Assembly: GCA_040437565.1 (NCBI GenBank)
Contig: JBDOQK010000009.1
Coordinates: 558,001 to 622,000 of the forward strand
Direction of reading: 5' to 3'
Length of the DNA: 64,000 nt
Origin: Albugo candida
Lineage: Eukaryota > Oomycota > Peronosporomycetes > Albuginales
In this document: positions 1 to 10,922 of the stretch, piece by piece
Layout of the letters: each line of letters begins with the position of its first letter
Numbering within the stretch: the stretch's first letter is position 1
Notes under the pieces: model-generated
Databases searched by the model: none
Seen by the model: the letters and a program-made list of their open reading frames with translations, nothing else
Told to the model about the DNA's origin: nothing
Made by a program: the position numbers and the translations under genes

Positions 1-425
1 TTCTTTCTCAGTGTACTTTTCCTTCTCCACAATCCGATCGAATAATTCACCTCCGCTCATTTCTTCCATCACTACATAGAAAGTCTTTTGACAGTCGAAA
101 ACTTGGCGAAGTCGAACGATATTTGGATGCTGTAAGAGCTCGAGGACTTGGACTTCCACACGAAGAGCGTCTTCATCCTCAGCAGTCAAAGACGATTTGT
201 TGATGCATTTCACAGCCCAAACGGTGTTGTCCGCTTTTTGTATGGCGCTTCGTACAGTGGCAAAGCTTCCTCTGGGTACCACATGGAAAAATGGAAATGT
301 GTGAGGATGAGAAGTAATGAGATTAGGAGGTACACGTACGTGCCCAGTGTTCGACCGAGCTTGTAATACTTGGTGCATTCGTCTTTGCGGTAGAAATCAG
401 TCACTCGGCGGATCAAAGTCGTCAT
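1..425 (-). CDS. CaMK-type protein kinase, N-terminal part (runs off left edge)
   Basis: Serine/threonine kinase of the calcium/calmodulin-dependent type, cut by the window edge so only the start is visible. The likely start is ATG at 425-423 (MTTLIRRVTD). A 68-nt intron (339-272, GTACGT...CCCAG) interrupts the glycine-rich loop. Splicing restores GRTLGTGSFATV, followed by AVKCINK with the VAIK-type lysine, then HPNIVRL, FYVVMEEMSGGELFDRI and the start of the next helix. That hinge sequence is typical of CaMK/DCAMKL/plant CDPK kinase domains. Catalytic and calmodulin-binding parts lie outside the window, so the subfamily cannot be fixed. Only 76 nt separate it from the stop of the next gene on the same strand. 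Confidence 0.85.
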
Positions 426-501
426 AAGGCCCAGAGGTCTTGCCAACTATAAATGGATGGGTTGCTCAAGGGACACGATGTAAAAGGACGTTTTCTATTT
501 A

Positions 502-1821
502 TTAATACGGACGACACGCTTGTCGAGCCGTTCGGATGCGCGATTGGGATGGGAGCTTTCCAGTAGGCGAAAGATCGGCACATTCCATAGGCTTTAGGAG
601 AGGGACCCAAGCACTTAATCGAGCGTCTTCGCCGCCAGTGTATAAGACCTGACGCTCTGGTGAGTACGTTAGACAGCGGATGCATTCGGTGTGGCCTCCA
701 ATGAGTCGAGATACGGGCTCGAGCGTAATTCCGTGCAGCGTCGAGCGCAGTTGGATGGCATTGAGATTTCCAGTATGATCGCCGGTGAAAAGTGTCATTA
801 GTGCGTCTGGAGATGCTGATAACTCGTTGGAAGCGATACCGTCGATCAGGTAATCGGTGGGAATTCCCTGTGTGGTGAGATTGTCTCGAATAGAGTCGAA
901 ATGCTGTAATCGTTGCGCATGATCGATATTCCATAAGTCCAGGGTCTCGGAACCTGTGAGACAGAATATATTCTCATATTTTGTACCGAAGAAACCAAAC
1001 GTGGTCACAGCGCTTTCCACATTTATAATCGATTCCAGCGCGTCTTCTTCGGCGGATTGACGAGTATCATAGTAACATACTGTTCCATCTTCCGAAGCGG
1101 ACACTATAAAGTTTTGTTTTTGTGGGTGGAAGCGGACTTTAGTGATGCTTTCCGAATGGCTTTCACCATAAGAGGCAACCTTTATCACATAATACATTAC
1201 GTTACTTTATATCGTATTGATTCATAAAAATGTACCTGATGTCCCGTTCGGAGGTCAAAAAACCGCGCTTCGTCATCGGTCCCAGCCAACAGCATTGTGT
1301 TTTGTGCGTTCAAGGATACGCTCCATACGCAGCTCTGACAATGAATGCTCAATACAGGCTTTGTACACGCCTTCCTAATGTCCCAAATGTGCGTGTATTC
1401 ATCGCTGGAGCATGTTGCAAGCGTGGAATCGGAGCAAGGAGCGATCTCATTGATTCTCTCGGAATGCGCTTGAAACTGTGTATATCAATACGTGGAGGTT
1501 ATTAAATACTACAGAACATCACCGCGACGATGCTTTACATGAAAATGATGACCTAACGACTCTTTATCCCGGATTTGTATCTGATGATTGGATATGGCAA
1601 TGGCGATCGAGTTACACGCTCCATCCAACTCCTTGCTATAGCGAAAAGGGTGTGGTTGCTGCTACAAAGACTGGATGTAGAGGCTCGTACCAGGCTACTA
1701 CATATTCTGAGTCGCTTACTCCATTCTCACAGACCTTTGGAAATGGAAGGCTTTTCCCTTCGTCTGTTGCTATTGAATGACGCAAATTCCAGTGCTCTGA
1801 AACTGATGGCGCCGAGTGCAT
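502..1821 (-). CDS. WD40-repeat protein, WDR89-like
   Basis: A four-exon gene (1821-1720, 1661-1539, 1475-1236, 1179-502) giving 380 residues, close to the length of human WDR89 (387). All three introns are 56-63 nt with GT-AG ends, and the reading frame holds across every junction. WD-type units are visible: IQIRDKES, ATCSSDEYTHIWDIR, LLAGTDDEARFFDLR, IVSASEDGTVCYYDTR, LTGSETLDLWNI and LYTGGEDARLSAWVP, which implies a seven-bladed propeller scaffold. ATG at 1821-1819 is the only ATG before exon 1 closes upstream. The family is poorly characterised; a scaffold role is assumed. The WDR89 name comes from length and blade pattern, not from a search. Confidence 0.85.
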
Positions 1822-2153
1822 CCTGGATTCAGTCGATGTACATAAGTCTAGGATTTATTCATTGTTAGGGTTATAAGAATGGACTTTTCGATCAAATCTT
1901 TGTCTAAGAGCTCAAATATCGATTCTATGTCGAACATGACGGCCAGCATCAAAAGAGATGGTGATAGCAACAATGCATCGAGATATATCCTCAAAGTCCT
2001 TCATGCTACCATCGCTCTTTTACATTGAGAATTTATATGTAAGGGCGAGGCAATCCGCGCTGACAGTTGAGTTACCTGCAATATCTTATACTTTAGTTGA
2101 AGGTGTCTATATTTTTCTAGAATCAGACTAACTGACTTCTCTAGTTGCCTAGG

Positions 2154-2807
2154 CTATAACATATATACATCTAAACAGAGTTTCTTGAAAATACCTGTGA
2201 GCGATGATACAATGTCTTCTCGTTGATAGTTCTGTATTGCGGTAGCCTGAAAACCAGCAGAATACGAACCTGTGTCCAGCGTGTAACTGATAGAAGAGTC
2301 TACAAGTACTGTGTTTATAAGTGGGTGTGCGCCACACTACGGTGAACGTAACCATCCAACCTGGAATAGGATCCAAGTTGCACTTGCATTTCGACTTGAC
2401 GTACCCGCAGGAATGATCTCCGACTTGTGGAATATTCACCGAATGATCCTTGCGTTGCGAGTTGATCCAGCGCTTTAGCAAGCCGAATACGTTCATCTTA
2501 ATCGTAGCACTGTCTTCGAAAGTACCGAACGTGCGCACTAAACGTGGTGTAGATCACAAAACAGCGCTAAAACTGTCGGAGTTGCTAATCGCTGATGGAA
2601 CATACGACGATTTCGATCGGTGCAGACGAAGTGCAGCGTCACCGTTTTTAATGCAAGCTATAAATCTGATATAATCTGCTGATATTCTTTCCAGTCCGAC
2701 CGTAGTATCTTATACAAATCGGATGGAATGTATGACATTTGTATCAAGGTGGAAAGTGCTTTCTGATGAATGAAACATTCTGACCGAATGGCGAATACAT
2801 TGCTCAT
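2154..2807 (-). CDS. Tentative multi-exon gene, unknown function
   Basis: A gene model built by eye. It starts at ATG 2807-2805 (MSNVFAIRSECF). The first exon leads through a possible 50-nt intron beginning GTATAAG into a segment with FIACIKN, then into RTFGTFEDSATIKMNVFG and a cysteine-rich stretch (CGYVKSKCKCNLD). A further possible 52-nt intron leads to VLVDSSISYTLDTGSYSAG and a stop at 2156-2154. Each piece is 25-57 codons. The product is not recognised. The CxCxC cluster followed by a beta-rich stretch faintly recalls extracellular or ciliary proteins. Short ORFs can be chained with GT/AG by chance, so this needs transcript support. Confidence 0.3.
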
Positions 2808-5800
2808 TCCATACCCTAGGGAGAGTAAGAGCTTATCGTGAGCTCGAAATAAGTATCTCTATGCTGTGTGCAACAATAAGACGCAAGCGAAAGGTAGAGT
2901 CCAGTAATACGGGCTCGATGCCGCCGCGGAAATGCTTATAATAATTATATGATGTGTGTGCTCGCTCGTGAACCGGCACTTATAGGAAGAGAGAAAACAT
3001 TCTCAATAGAAAAAATCGTTAAGATGAGACCGATTCGCAAGAAGCCTCCATTTTGACGGGAAGTGCGTGGTAGAGGAAGACAATGCGTGAATACGGTTAC
3101 AAAATGAGTATCGACTCCGGTTACGCGATTCCAACTGTCAGCACTTTACAGCACGAGACGCGCTGTTTCCATCGTATCCCAGCCAGCCATCATGTAAAAG
3201 GAGTTTAGTGCACGCTTGCGTGACAACCAATCGTTACGAAAACAACCTGGGAAATTTGCTATAGGTTTTCATGATTGACCTTGCTTAATGGATAGACTTG
3301 TTCATTTCATGCGATAGAATCATCAGGCCGAATGTAAAACCTACTTTTGCCTTTGGTTTTGAATATAAGAGTGTAGTTTATGCCCTATTACAAGTCAAAT
3401 TATAGCACAGAAAAAGAGAGCTACAGATGTTTGCAACAAAGCCAGAAGGACATGTTGAGTCAAAATCATCACTTTCATTTTTGTAGTGTTTTTCCAAATG
3501 CACAAAATGCTGCCGCCGCTTTCCAGATGTAAATGCAAAGTCGTAATGATTGCAATTACAGATCATGAACGTCCCGTTAGATAGAATCAAAATGGCTCTA
3601 GTTGTTACTGTAATCACAGCTCGCTCACTAGCGACATTAATAAATGATCAGACGTTCTCCGCAGACCGCAGGCTAATGGCGAGTTGACCAATAAANNNNN
3701 NNNNNNNNNNNNNNNNNNNNNNNNNNNNNNNNNNNNNNNNNNNNNNNNNNNNNNNNNNNNNNNNNNNNNNNNNNNNNNNNNNNNNNNNNNNNNNNCCGCT
3801 TTCCAGATGTAAATGCAAAGTCGTAATGATTGCAATTACAGATCATGAACGTCCCGTTAGATAGAATCAAAATGGCTCTAGTTGTTACTGTAATCACAGC
3901 TCGCTCACTAGCGACATTAATAAATGATCAGACGTTCTCCGCAGACCGCAGGCTAATGGCGAGTTGACCAATAAAAGAATTTATTATTACCCTCTTGGAC
4001 CGATCTTGCTACATAGACACAAATCAGCTCACATCATTGTTGTATCAATTCCGCAGCATGATTTTTGTATCCGCCATCGTGGACCAAAACACTTTCTTGT
4101 CGTTAAGTCGACTAACAAAATTAGGTAAGAATTCATAAACCCACCTTACATTATCGATCGCGGAAATACTCTTGATTCGACAATTCGAGTGGCAGTCCTT
4201 ATTTCGTTAATCCGGAGCTCATTAGGTATAAAATGAGACCTTATTTCGTGCTTTTTGCAAATCAGATCTTGCTCATCACTTTGATGGTATGAGAATATGT
4301 CTTGTCTACAGCACCTCTCATTCGTATGTACTGTCCTCACTAATGTGCGATCAACCCTCCTTCATTACCCCTTCCTTGATCTTAATACCTCGGGAGTGTT
4401 GTTCCTCATGAATATATTGGCATTCTTCACCGCAATTCTTTTCTTGTCTCTCTTCTTTCTATGACTAATCTACGAGAGCATTCGTCACACGTTTGTTACA
4501 AACTACAAATTTACCTTTTTCCACTTTTAGTTCCGTACGGCACTTTTAGTAAAGCTTCACTCCTTCTCACGCATCTGTCCAGACTGTCTTCGCCAATGAT
4601 TTGGTCGAAATAGCACTTTCGGTATTTTCTTGCTGACCTCGCAAATAGGTGTCTATCTGCCAAGACAAGCCTTTTTCAGTACGCAGCAGGCACATAAAAC
4701 TACACTTGTGTAGTGCTTTCCGTGAGGAGTCTCAGGGCACTGTAACAGAGGCGCAAAAGGTCGACTATTGTTAAGCAATTAGAAGCGGGCATTGGAAGTA
4801 TAAGCTATGGATAATGTGCTTTCGTTTTGAAGACATATTAGCAGCTAGCCCTGGCTAAGGATGTTTTTTGCCATGTGCATCCAATGATAATGTGCTGTGA
4901 AGTGTAAACGAATTTAAGTCATGTTAGATTACCATATTTTGGTTCACTTTATGTAAATAAACAACTTGCTAGCACGGTAGGTGGCAGCAATTCCTGTGAT
5001 ATGACATTGAACTCTCATCTTATAACCCAACCTTAAGTCATAATCACTGCCTATTTTAGAAAAGAAACACGAGCTTCAATGAGGGAGCAAGATAGGCATG
5101 CGTCGGTGATCAGACAAAGGTTTACGCTTCCGATCACGTACAAAGAGATACGAGTAGATTGGGAAGATAATTTACACAAGCACAAATTCTAAATGGGCTG
5201 CCTGAAGGCTGACTGGATATTTGACAGACTTGGCCAAAAAATCATGCGAATCGAAAACATTTTTGTTTATGTAAGTATTGAGCTCCAAATGTCCAATTCG
5301 ACAATCTACAGAGGTCTTTGTGCTTGCTTAAATGTTCAAGGTGAAGTCTTTTTGTATTCAATGCACTTCGTTCAGTCTACTATAAAGTAAATGTACTACG
5401 TAACATAACTTCCATGCCTTCCCTCTTATGTATGTGCAGTGATTTTTTTGAGAATCGGTGCAGTATTCAACCAGAACAAAATATCCGAGTAGCTTTTCTT
5501 GGTGTCGCCAGAATTTTGATGGCTTGATCGTGAAATGAGCACACGTGGATCATAATGTATGGATCGCGAGTACAATATTTGTTTCACCGGTACAAAAAAA
5601 AGTGCCAATAGTTGCTGTTCTCAAGGGCCTTGTGGTCGGGGATTGCGCCGATTTACCTATTCGCCGACAGGGCCGGATAAACAAAAGGATTAGAAAGTCA
5701 TTGTCCGAAGCGCATCGCTTTTGCAGGAACGTACCTCACAGTACAATAGAAAGTGGTGAAATGCCCAAGTGGTTTACACAGTCTTGGAAATAATAGGGAG

Positions 5801-7152
5801 GAAACACGCTGCTGTCTACTTCTTTGTCGCATAAAAATCTGTCGATGGGTTTGAAGCCACTCGATTCAGCCAAATTGAGTATAACCACAAAGCGGAGAAT
5901 GTAATTAATATGCGGTTTGTAATCAAATCCACGAGATTTGCTCATCATCGCACTCGCTGCACTTGATTATATGATGCATGTGAGCTTTCTTAAAATTTGT
6001 CTTATTCATTTGTGTAATACTTGATAAGTAATTTCACGCTCTTATTTCATCCTCAAGGCTTGCACATATGGATGCGTTTTTCAAGACGGGAGAAAACCAG
6101 ACATTGTTGTCGACAAGAACGATCATCCTTCTTTGAATACAATGTGAGACAACCCTTAGTACGCACTGAAGATATTTTATCTTATGACACTGTCACTTGG
6201 TATTTATTGTATTTACGGAGAAGCACAAGATGCATTTGGGCCGCTAAGCAACAATAGAGCAGAATTTGAGGCGAGAAACTTCAAAAGATTTACCAGACAT
6301 ATTGATAATATGTAATCCACAGAAAAATGACTTAAATAGTTTGTGGAAAGATTGGCGTTCTCGCCACAAACGCCATTTTAAGTTATATCTTCATTCGATC
6401 AGTATAGTCTCTTTGCGTAGCGCGAAAATAGCGAATCAACAAATACGAAAGCACATATGTAAGCACTAGTTTCACTTTCTGACGCATGCGGAAAAAGATG
6501 GTGGCATAGTAGTTCGTTAGCTCATATGAAGCAGGAATTTGGATCATTGGAAAGGGTGAATGTTTTTAATAATGAGTAAATACCGGATAGCTCCGTCAGT
6601 GAGCGTCGCCTGAGACAAAGTTGGTTTTTATAGCCCCACTCGTCTAGCGACACATAAATACAAGCATTCAATTTGTAGATAATATTGGCAACTTTATCAA
6701 TGACTATTGTTTTGTCAATCTTTCGCATCACTTATCGCCTTTTCTTGTCTCGATAAATATCCCTAAATTAAGGCATTGTACCATAATTAATTTTGAGCAG
6801 CTATACTCTCCATGTCATCCTATAATCATAAAAAAACATCGATTATACACTCGTGAACGCTACAAGATCCATACGGCTGCTTGGACGAAGTCTGAAGTCA
6901 TTGATCAAAAACCTAATCGACCCGTTTTCCAAGTAGCAATTGTTCGATTGAATGTCGTCTATATACTGTCAAGTCACAAGATTCTTTGCATATGCGCCGT
7001 ACTTCAACCACAATATCTCTATCCCAAGAACGTTTAGAGGGCTCTAAAAAGCACCAAGAGGATTTTTATATCTGAGCGAACGGAAACATGCACATCAATG
7101 TATAGTCACACCTTTTTTGACCAATCGCAATCTTAAATCTCCTGAGCCAATA
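2808..7152. other. Gene-poor stretch, no firm gene
   Basis: About 4.3 kb with no ORF over 92 codons and no recognisable domain. The best coding-like segment is on the minus strand near 3640-3378, open for about 88 codons and cysteine-rich at its end (CNCNHYDFAF, CPSGFVANIC). It has no ATG and is partly copied across the gap at 3696. The segment just before the F-box gene (about 6900-7150) presumably holds its promoter. I see no transposon ends, long repeats or RNA genes. Confidence 0.5.
3516..3975. repeat. 100-N gap (3696-3795) with duplicated 180-nt flanks
   Basis: Bases 3516-3695 recur as 3796-3975 on either side of exactly 100 N. The copies look identical by eye. The likely cause is unmerged overlapping contig ends rather than a real tandem repeat. 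Confidence 0.9.
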
Positions 7153-10100
7153 ATGCACTTCCAGCCGGCTTTCCAGCAAGGCCTGCTAAAGCACATTCAC
7201 GATGAGCTTTTTGCCTACCTGCTATTGTTTTTTTCGTCCTCTGATTTACAGACACTATCGCAGGTCAATTCGGGTAATTCTATTTCTCTCATACGCGCCA
7301 AATTCGTCTGATTTGTCGTATTAGTATTTTACACTTTCACCCGAGAAGAACCCATGTGGATGCTGCACTGCTTAACTCAACATGGTGGGAATTTTTCCTA
7401 CCAAAATAGCTGGAGATTGACTACCATGAGACCTCGTTCTCGCTGCAATAAAAGCCTCTTATTATCGCGCTTAACATTTACTTCGTTTGAGTCGGCTTTT
7501 CTGACAAGTCGATGGTATCGGTGTCATATGAGTCTGCACAATTTGAACTTGGACTGGGTCAAGCCTGCACGTGACACCGTCCCCGTTGTCGACATTGAAA
7601 CATTAAGCGATCCAGTATCTTTCTACCAGTAAGGTCTCTACTTACAAGTAAAATCGCAATGAATCCCACCCTTTTTTTAGAGACTATGCCGACGCGCCAT
7701 TTATACTACAAAATGCTACAAAAACATGGAAAGCGACAACGGATGTAAGCCAACAAAGCGATTTTGCACCAAATTCAATCTTTTGTGATAGTGGACACCT
7801 GAAAAGCTAATCGAGCGATTCGATGGAGCAGATGCAGATCCTTGTTCGGCACGGCTTCGAGTTACCCACAATTTGGATCTTCCCGGCACCAAATCCTCGC
7901 GTATGCAAATGACATTCACTGACTATTTCACGTACGCTAATCAACAAAAGGACGAGACACCGCTTTACATTTTCGACTCGGACTTTGGCGACAAAATACC
8001 GACTTTATTGGACGATTATCAAATTGAAACACTTGGAGTATTCGAAGAAGACTATCTGACTTTGGCTGCAAAAGTTTATGAAAAAAAGCGGGAGAAAGCC
8101 AAAATGAGAAATAAGCATGTCAGTCCGCCTAAACGACCCGATTTTCGCTGGATGGTCATTGGTCCGGAGCGTTCAGGGGCTCCGTGGCATACGGATCCAG
8201 GACAGACTTCTGCGTGGAATGCGTTGATCAAAGGGAGGAAACGATGGGCGATCTACCCACCTGACCATCCACCACCCGGAATCAGCTTTGCTCAGCGGAA
8301 TTGTCCCAATAGAAAGAATGCTTCGGCTGCGTATGACAACGCACTTAATATGACGTCGCTCGCGTGGTACTTGCACGTTTACCCGACGTTGAAGTCGCAT
8401 GAGAAGCCTTACGAAGTCATACAAGAGCCCGGGGAGACAATTTACATTCCTAACGGCTGGTGGCATCTCGTACTGAATTTAGAGCTTACAATCGCTGTGA
8501 CGCAAAACTTTGTGGATTCGCATAATTTGATGGCGTTCCTTGAAGACTCACAAGCAAGTGGGACTCTAGACACGAGGAACAAAGGCCATCTGCTTTATGA
8601 ATTTCGTTCATTATGCTCAAAATTTCGACCTGAGGCGGATGAGGCGTTTCGACTTTTGGACATGCCGCGAACGTATGGCTTTAGCACTTCCGAAGCACAA
8701 ATAAACAGCTTTTCCAGCGTGAGTCATTGGAAACACGCGGTACGAAGTGTTTTTAAGCGACATTTTACGCACTCGGACGTTAATGTAAAAGATTGGTGGC
8801 GTGTTTCTCAGCGCCACATTCGCTCGCTAACGTCTCGAGTGAATCCAACATTTGCCGTCAGTGAGTGTATTCTCATCAAATTCTTCAGTCATCACAACGA
8901 AGAATGGAGTGAAGTCGATATCAAAACATATCTCTTCCAAAAGCCGAAAGCCAAAGAGACCCAAAATGAAATCAAAGACCGCAATCTGATTCAAGTGCAC
9001 GAATTAAAGAATACAATGTCATTGCGAACCGCCTTGGAAGAAGCATTCAAGATCGAAACAGCGACGTACCACGCAATCCGACAAAATAAAAGTCTTTTGT
9101 CGATGATTCCGCACTTTTACGGCTCAGGACATCTCATGAGCTATGAAGATGTCGATGACTCGGACATTGAATGGGAAGACACAGACACGCACAAGTCTAA
9201 ACGGATGAAAAGAGGTCGCAGAGTGCTTCACGGAAGCTATTGGCGTTGGCCGTACATTGTGCTTGAATTCCAGAAAGACTATATCGGCCTCGATCGTATT
9301 TGCAAAAGTGGCGGAATGACAATCGGATGCTGGAAGTACGCAGCCAATTGGATTAGTGATGCATTTCTACCGACACTGTACGCCACCTCCATCAAAGCGT
9401 ATGATCGAGGCGTTTACGGTCATTGTAAATCGACTTGGGCGTGGTACATTCACTACCTATTGCGTCAACGGAGGCGAACATTTGCATGTAAGCTCAATAT
9501 CTCATCGCTCACTTCACTGCTGATGGATGTGTCTCAATAGTTCACATGAAAGAAAATGTAATTCCAACGCATCTTTTGAAAAAGATGGAAAAATTTCTCC
9601 CTCACGCCACATCGAAAGCCATTGTGAAGGAATTGCTCCCTTCAAACGCTTTGGAAAAATCAAACACACAATCCTTTGATCCGGTGCTTTTGCACGGTGA
9701 TCTCACTTGTGAGAACATTTTGGGGACACTGGAGACCTCACAGCCGCTCGTGACGCAATTTCAGATTGATAAGCTTCATGCAAAAACCTCGGGAGATGTA
9801 CGGGACGAATCACTGGAAATTTATAGAAATGCGGACAAGTGGGAAATCAGTAGTGCATCCAGCAACGATTCATCCGATACGGTCGACTTTGACGACGCAG
9901 AAAAAGAGCCTATTCGATTGAAAAAGCATTACGGTCGCAATGTCTGGTACCCGAAAATCGTCATTGACTTTGCTGATGCAAAGACTGGAGATCCCNNNNN
10001 NNNNNNNNNNNNNNNNNNNNNNNNNNNNNNNNNNNNNNNNNNNNNNNNNNNNNNNNNNNNNNNNNNNNNNNNNNNNNNNNNNNNNNNNNNNNNNNTGCTG

Positions 10101-10895
10101 ATGGATGTGTCTCAATAGTTCACATGAAAGAAAATGTAATTCCAACGCATCTTTTGAAAAAAATGGAAAAATTCCTCCCTCATGCCACATCGAAAGCCAT
10201 TGTGAAGGAATTGCTCCCTTCAAACGCTTTGGAAAAATCAAACACACAATGCTTTGATCCAGTGCTCTTGCACGGTGATCTCACTTGTGAGAACATTTTG
10301 GGGACACTGGAGACCTCACAGCCGCTCGTGACGCAATTTCAGATTGATAAGCTTCATGCAAAAATCTCGGGAGATGTACGGGACGAATCATTGGAAATTC
10401 ATAGAAATGCGGACAAGTGGGAAATAAGTAGTGCATCCAGCAACGATTCATCCGATACGGTCGACTTCGACGCAGAAAAAGAGCCTATTCGATTGAAAAA
10501 GCATTACGGTCGCAATGTCTGGTACCCGAAAATCGTCATTGACTTTGCTGATGCAAAGACTGGAGATCCCATGTACGACCTCATCGCCGTGTTCTTTGCT
10601 GCTTTGGTACGAATGTATGCTCCACACCGTCAAGTGCTTATTTTCTGCGTTGTAGCACGGCGACCCGGAGCTATGGAAGTCGAGTATATCGACTTCATAT
10701 TGGCAGCAATATCGCGCTAATTCAGATGAGAGTGATTCAGAGCGATCGATACGCTTTCTGAAGCTCATTCTACTCCATCCAAGCCGATCCATTCGAGCTC
10801 TTTTTCATTTTCATCCGCAATTGGAACGATTTTCAACGTGGGAAGCAATCGCCGCGCATCTTTTCGATGAGGTTTGGAGTCAAAAAGAAGAATAA
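7153..10895 (+). CDS. F-box/JmjC/APH-like phosphotransferase fusion (plant JMJ21-like)
   Basis: Six exons: 7153-7273, 7325-7628, 7681-7744, 7792-9487, 9541-10606 (across the gap) and 10656-10895. Once one duplicated flank is removed the product is about 971 residues. Residues 6-45 form an F-box (LKHIHDELFAYLL...LQTLSQVNS). A JmjC cupin follows, with iron ligands HTD at about 296-298 (APWHTDPG) and a distal His at about 388 (NGWWHLVLN). The C-terminal part carries a kinase-like fold with HGDLTCENIL (about 780) and IDFADAKTGDP (about 871), as in choline kinase/aminoglycoside phosphotransferases. This order is known in the Arabidopsis F-box/JmjC protein At1g78280. Expected roles are SCF-type target recruitment and Fe(II)/2-oxoglutarate hydroxylation or demethylation. 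The phosphotransferase substrate is unknown. Confidence 0.88.
9518..10570. repeat. 100-N gap (9996-10095) with duplicated, diverged flanks
   Basis: 9518-9995 recurs as 10096-10570 inside the F-box/JmjC gene. Unlike most gap flanks in this window, the copies differ by about ten substitutions and one 3-nt indel (DFDDAEKE versus DFDAEKE). Both copies stay open in frame, so they look like two alleles of one locus. Confidence 0.9.
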
Positions 10896-10922
10896 TCACA
10901 GAGGTATATTGACGAAATGGTG

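Noticed and set aside
422-934. A 170-codon minus-strand frame overlapping the WD40 gene
   Set aside because: It is a shifted frame of the last WD40 exon and has no protein family features.
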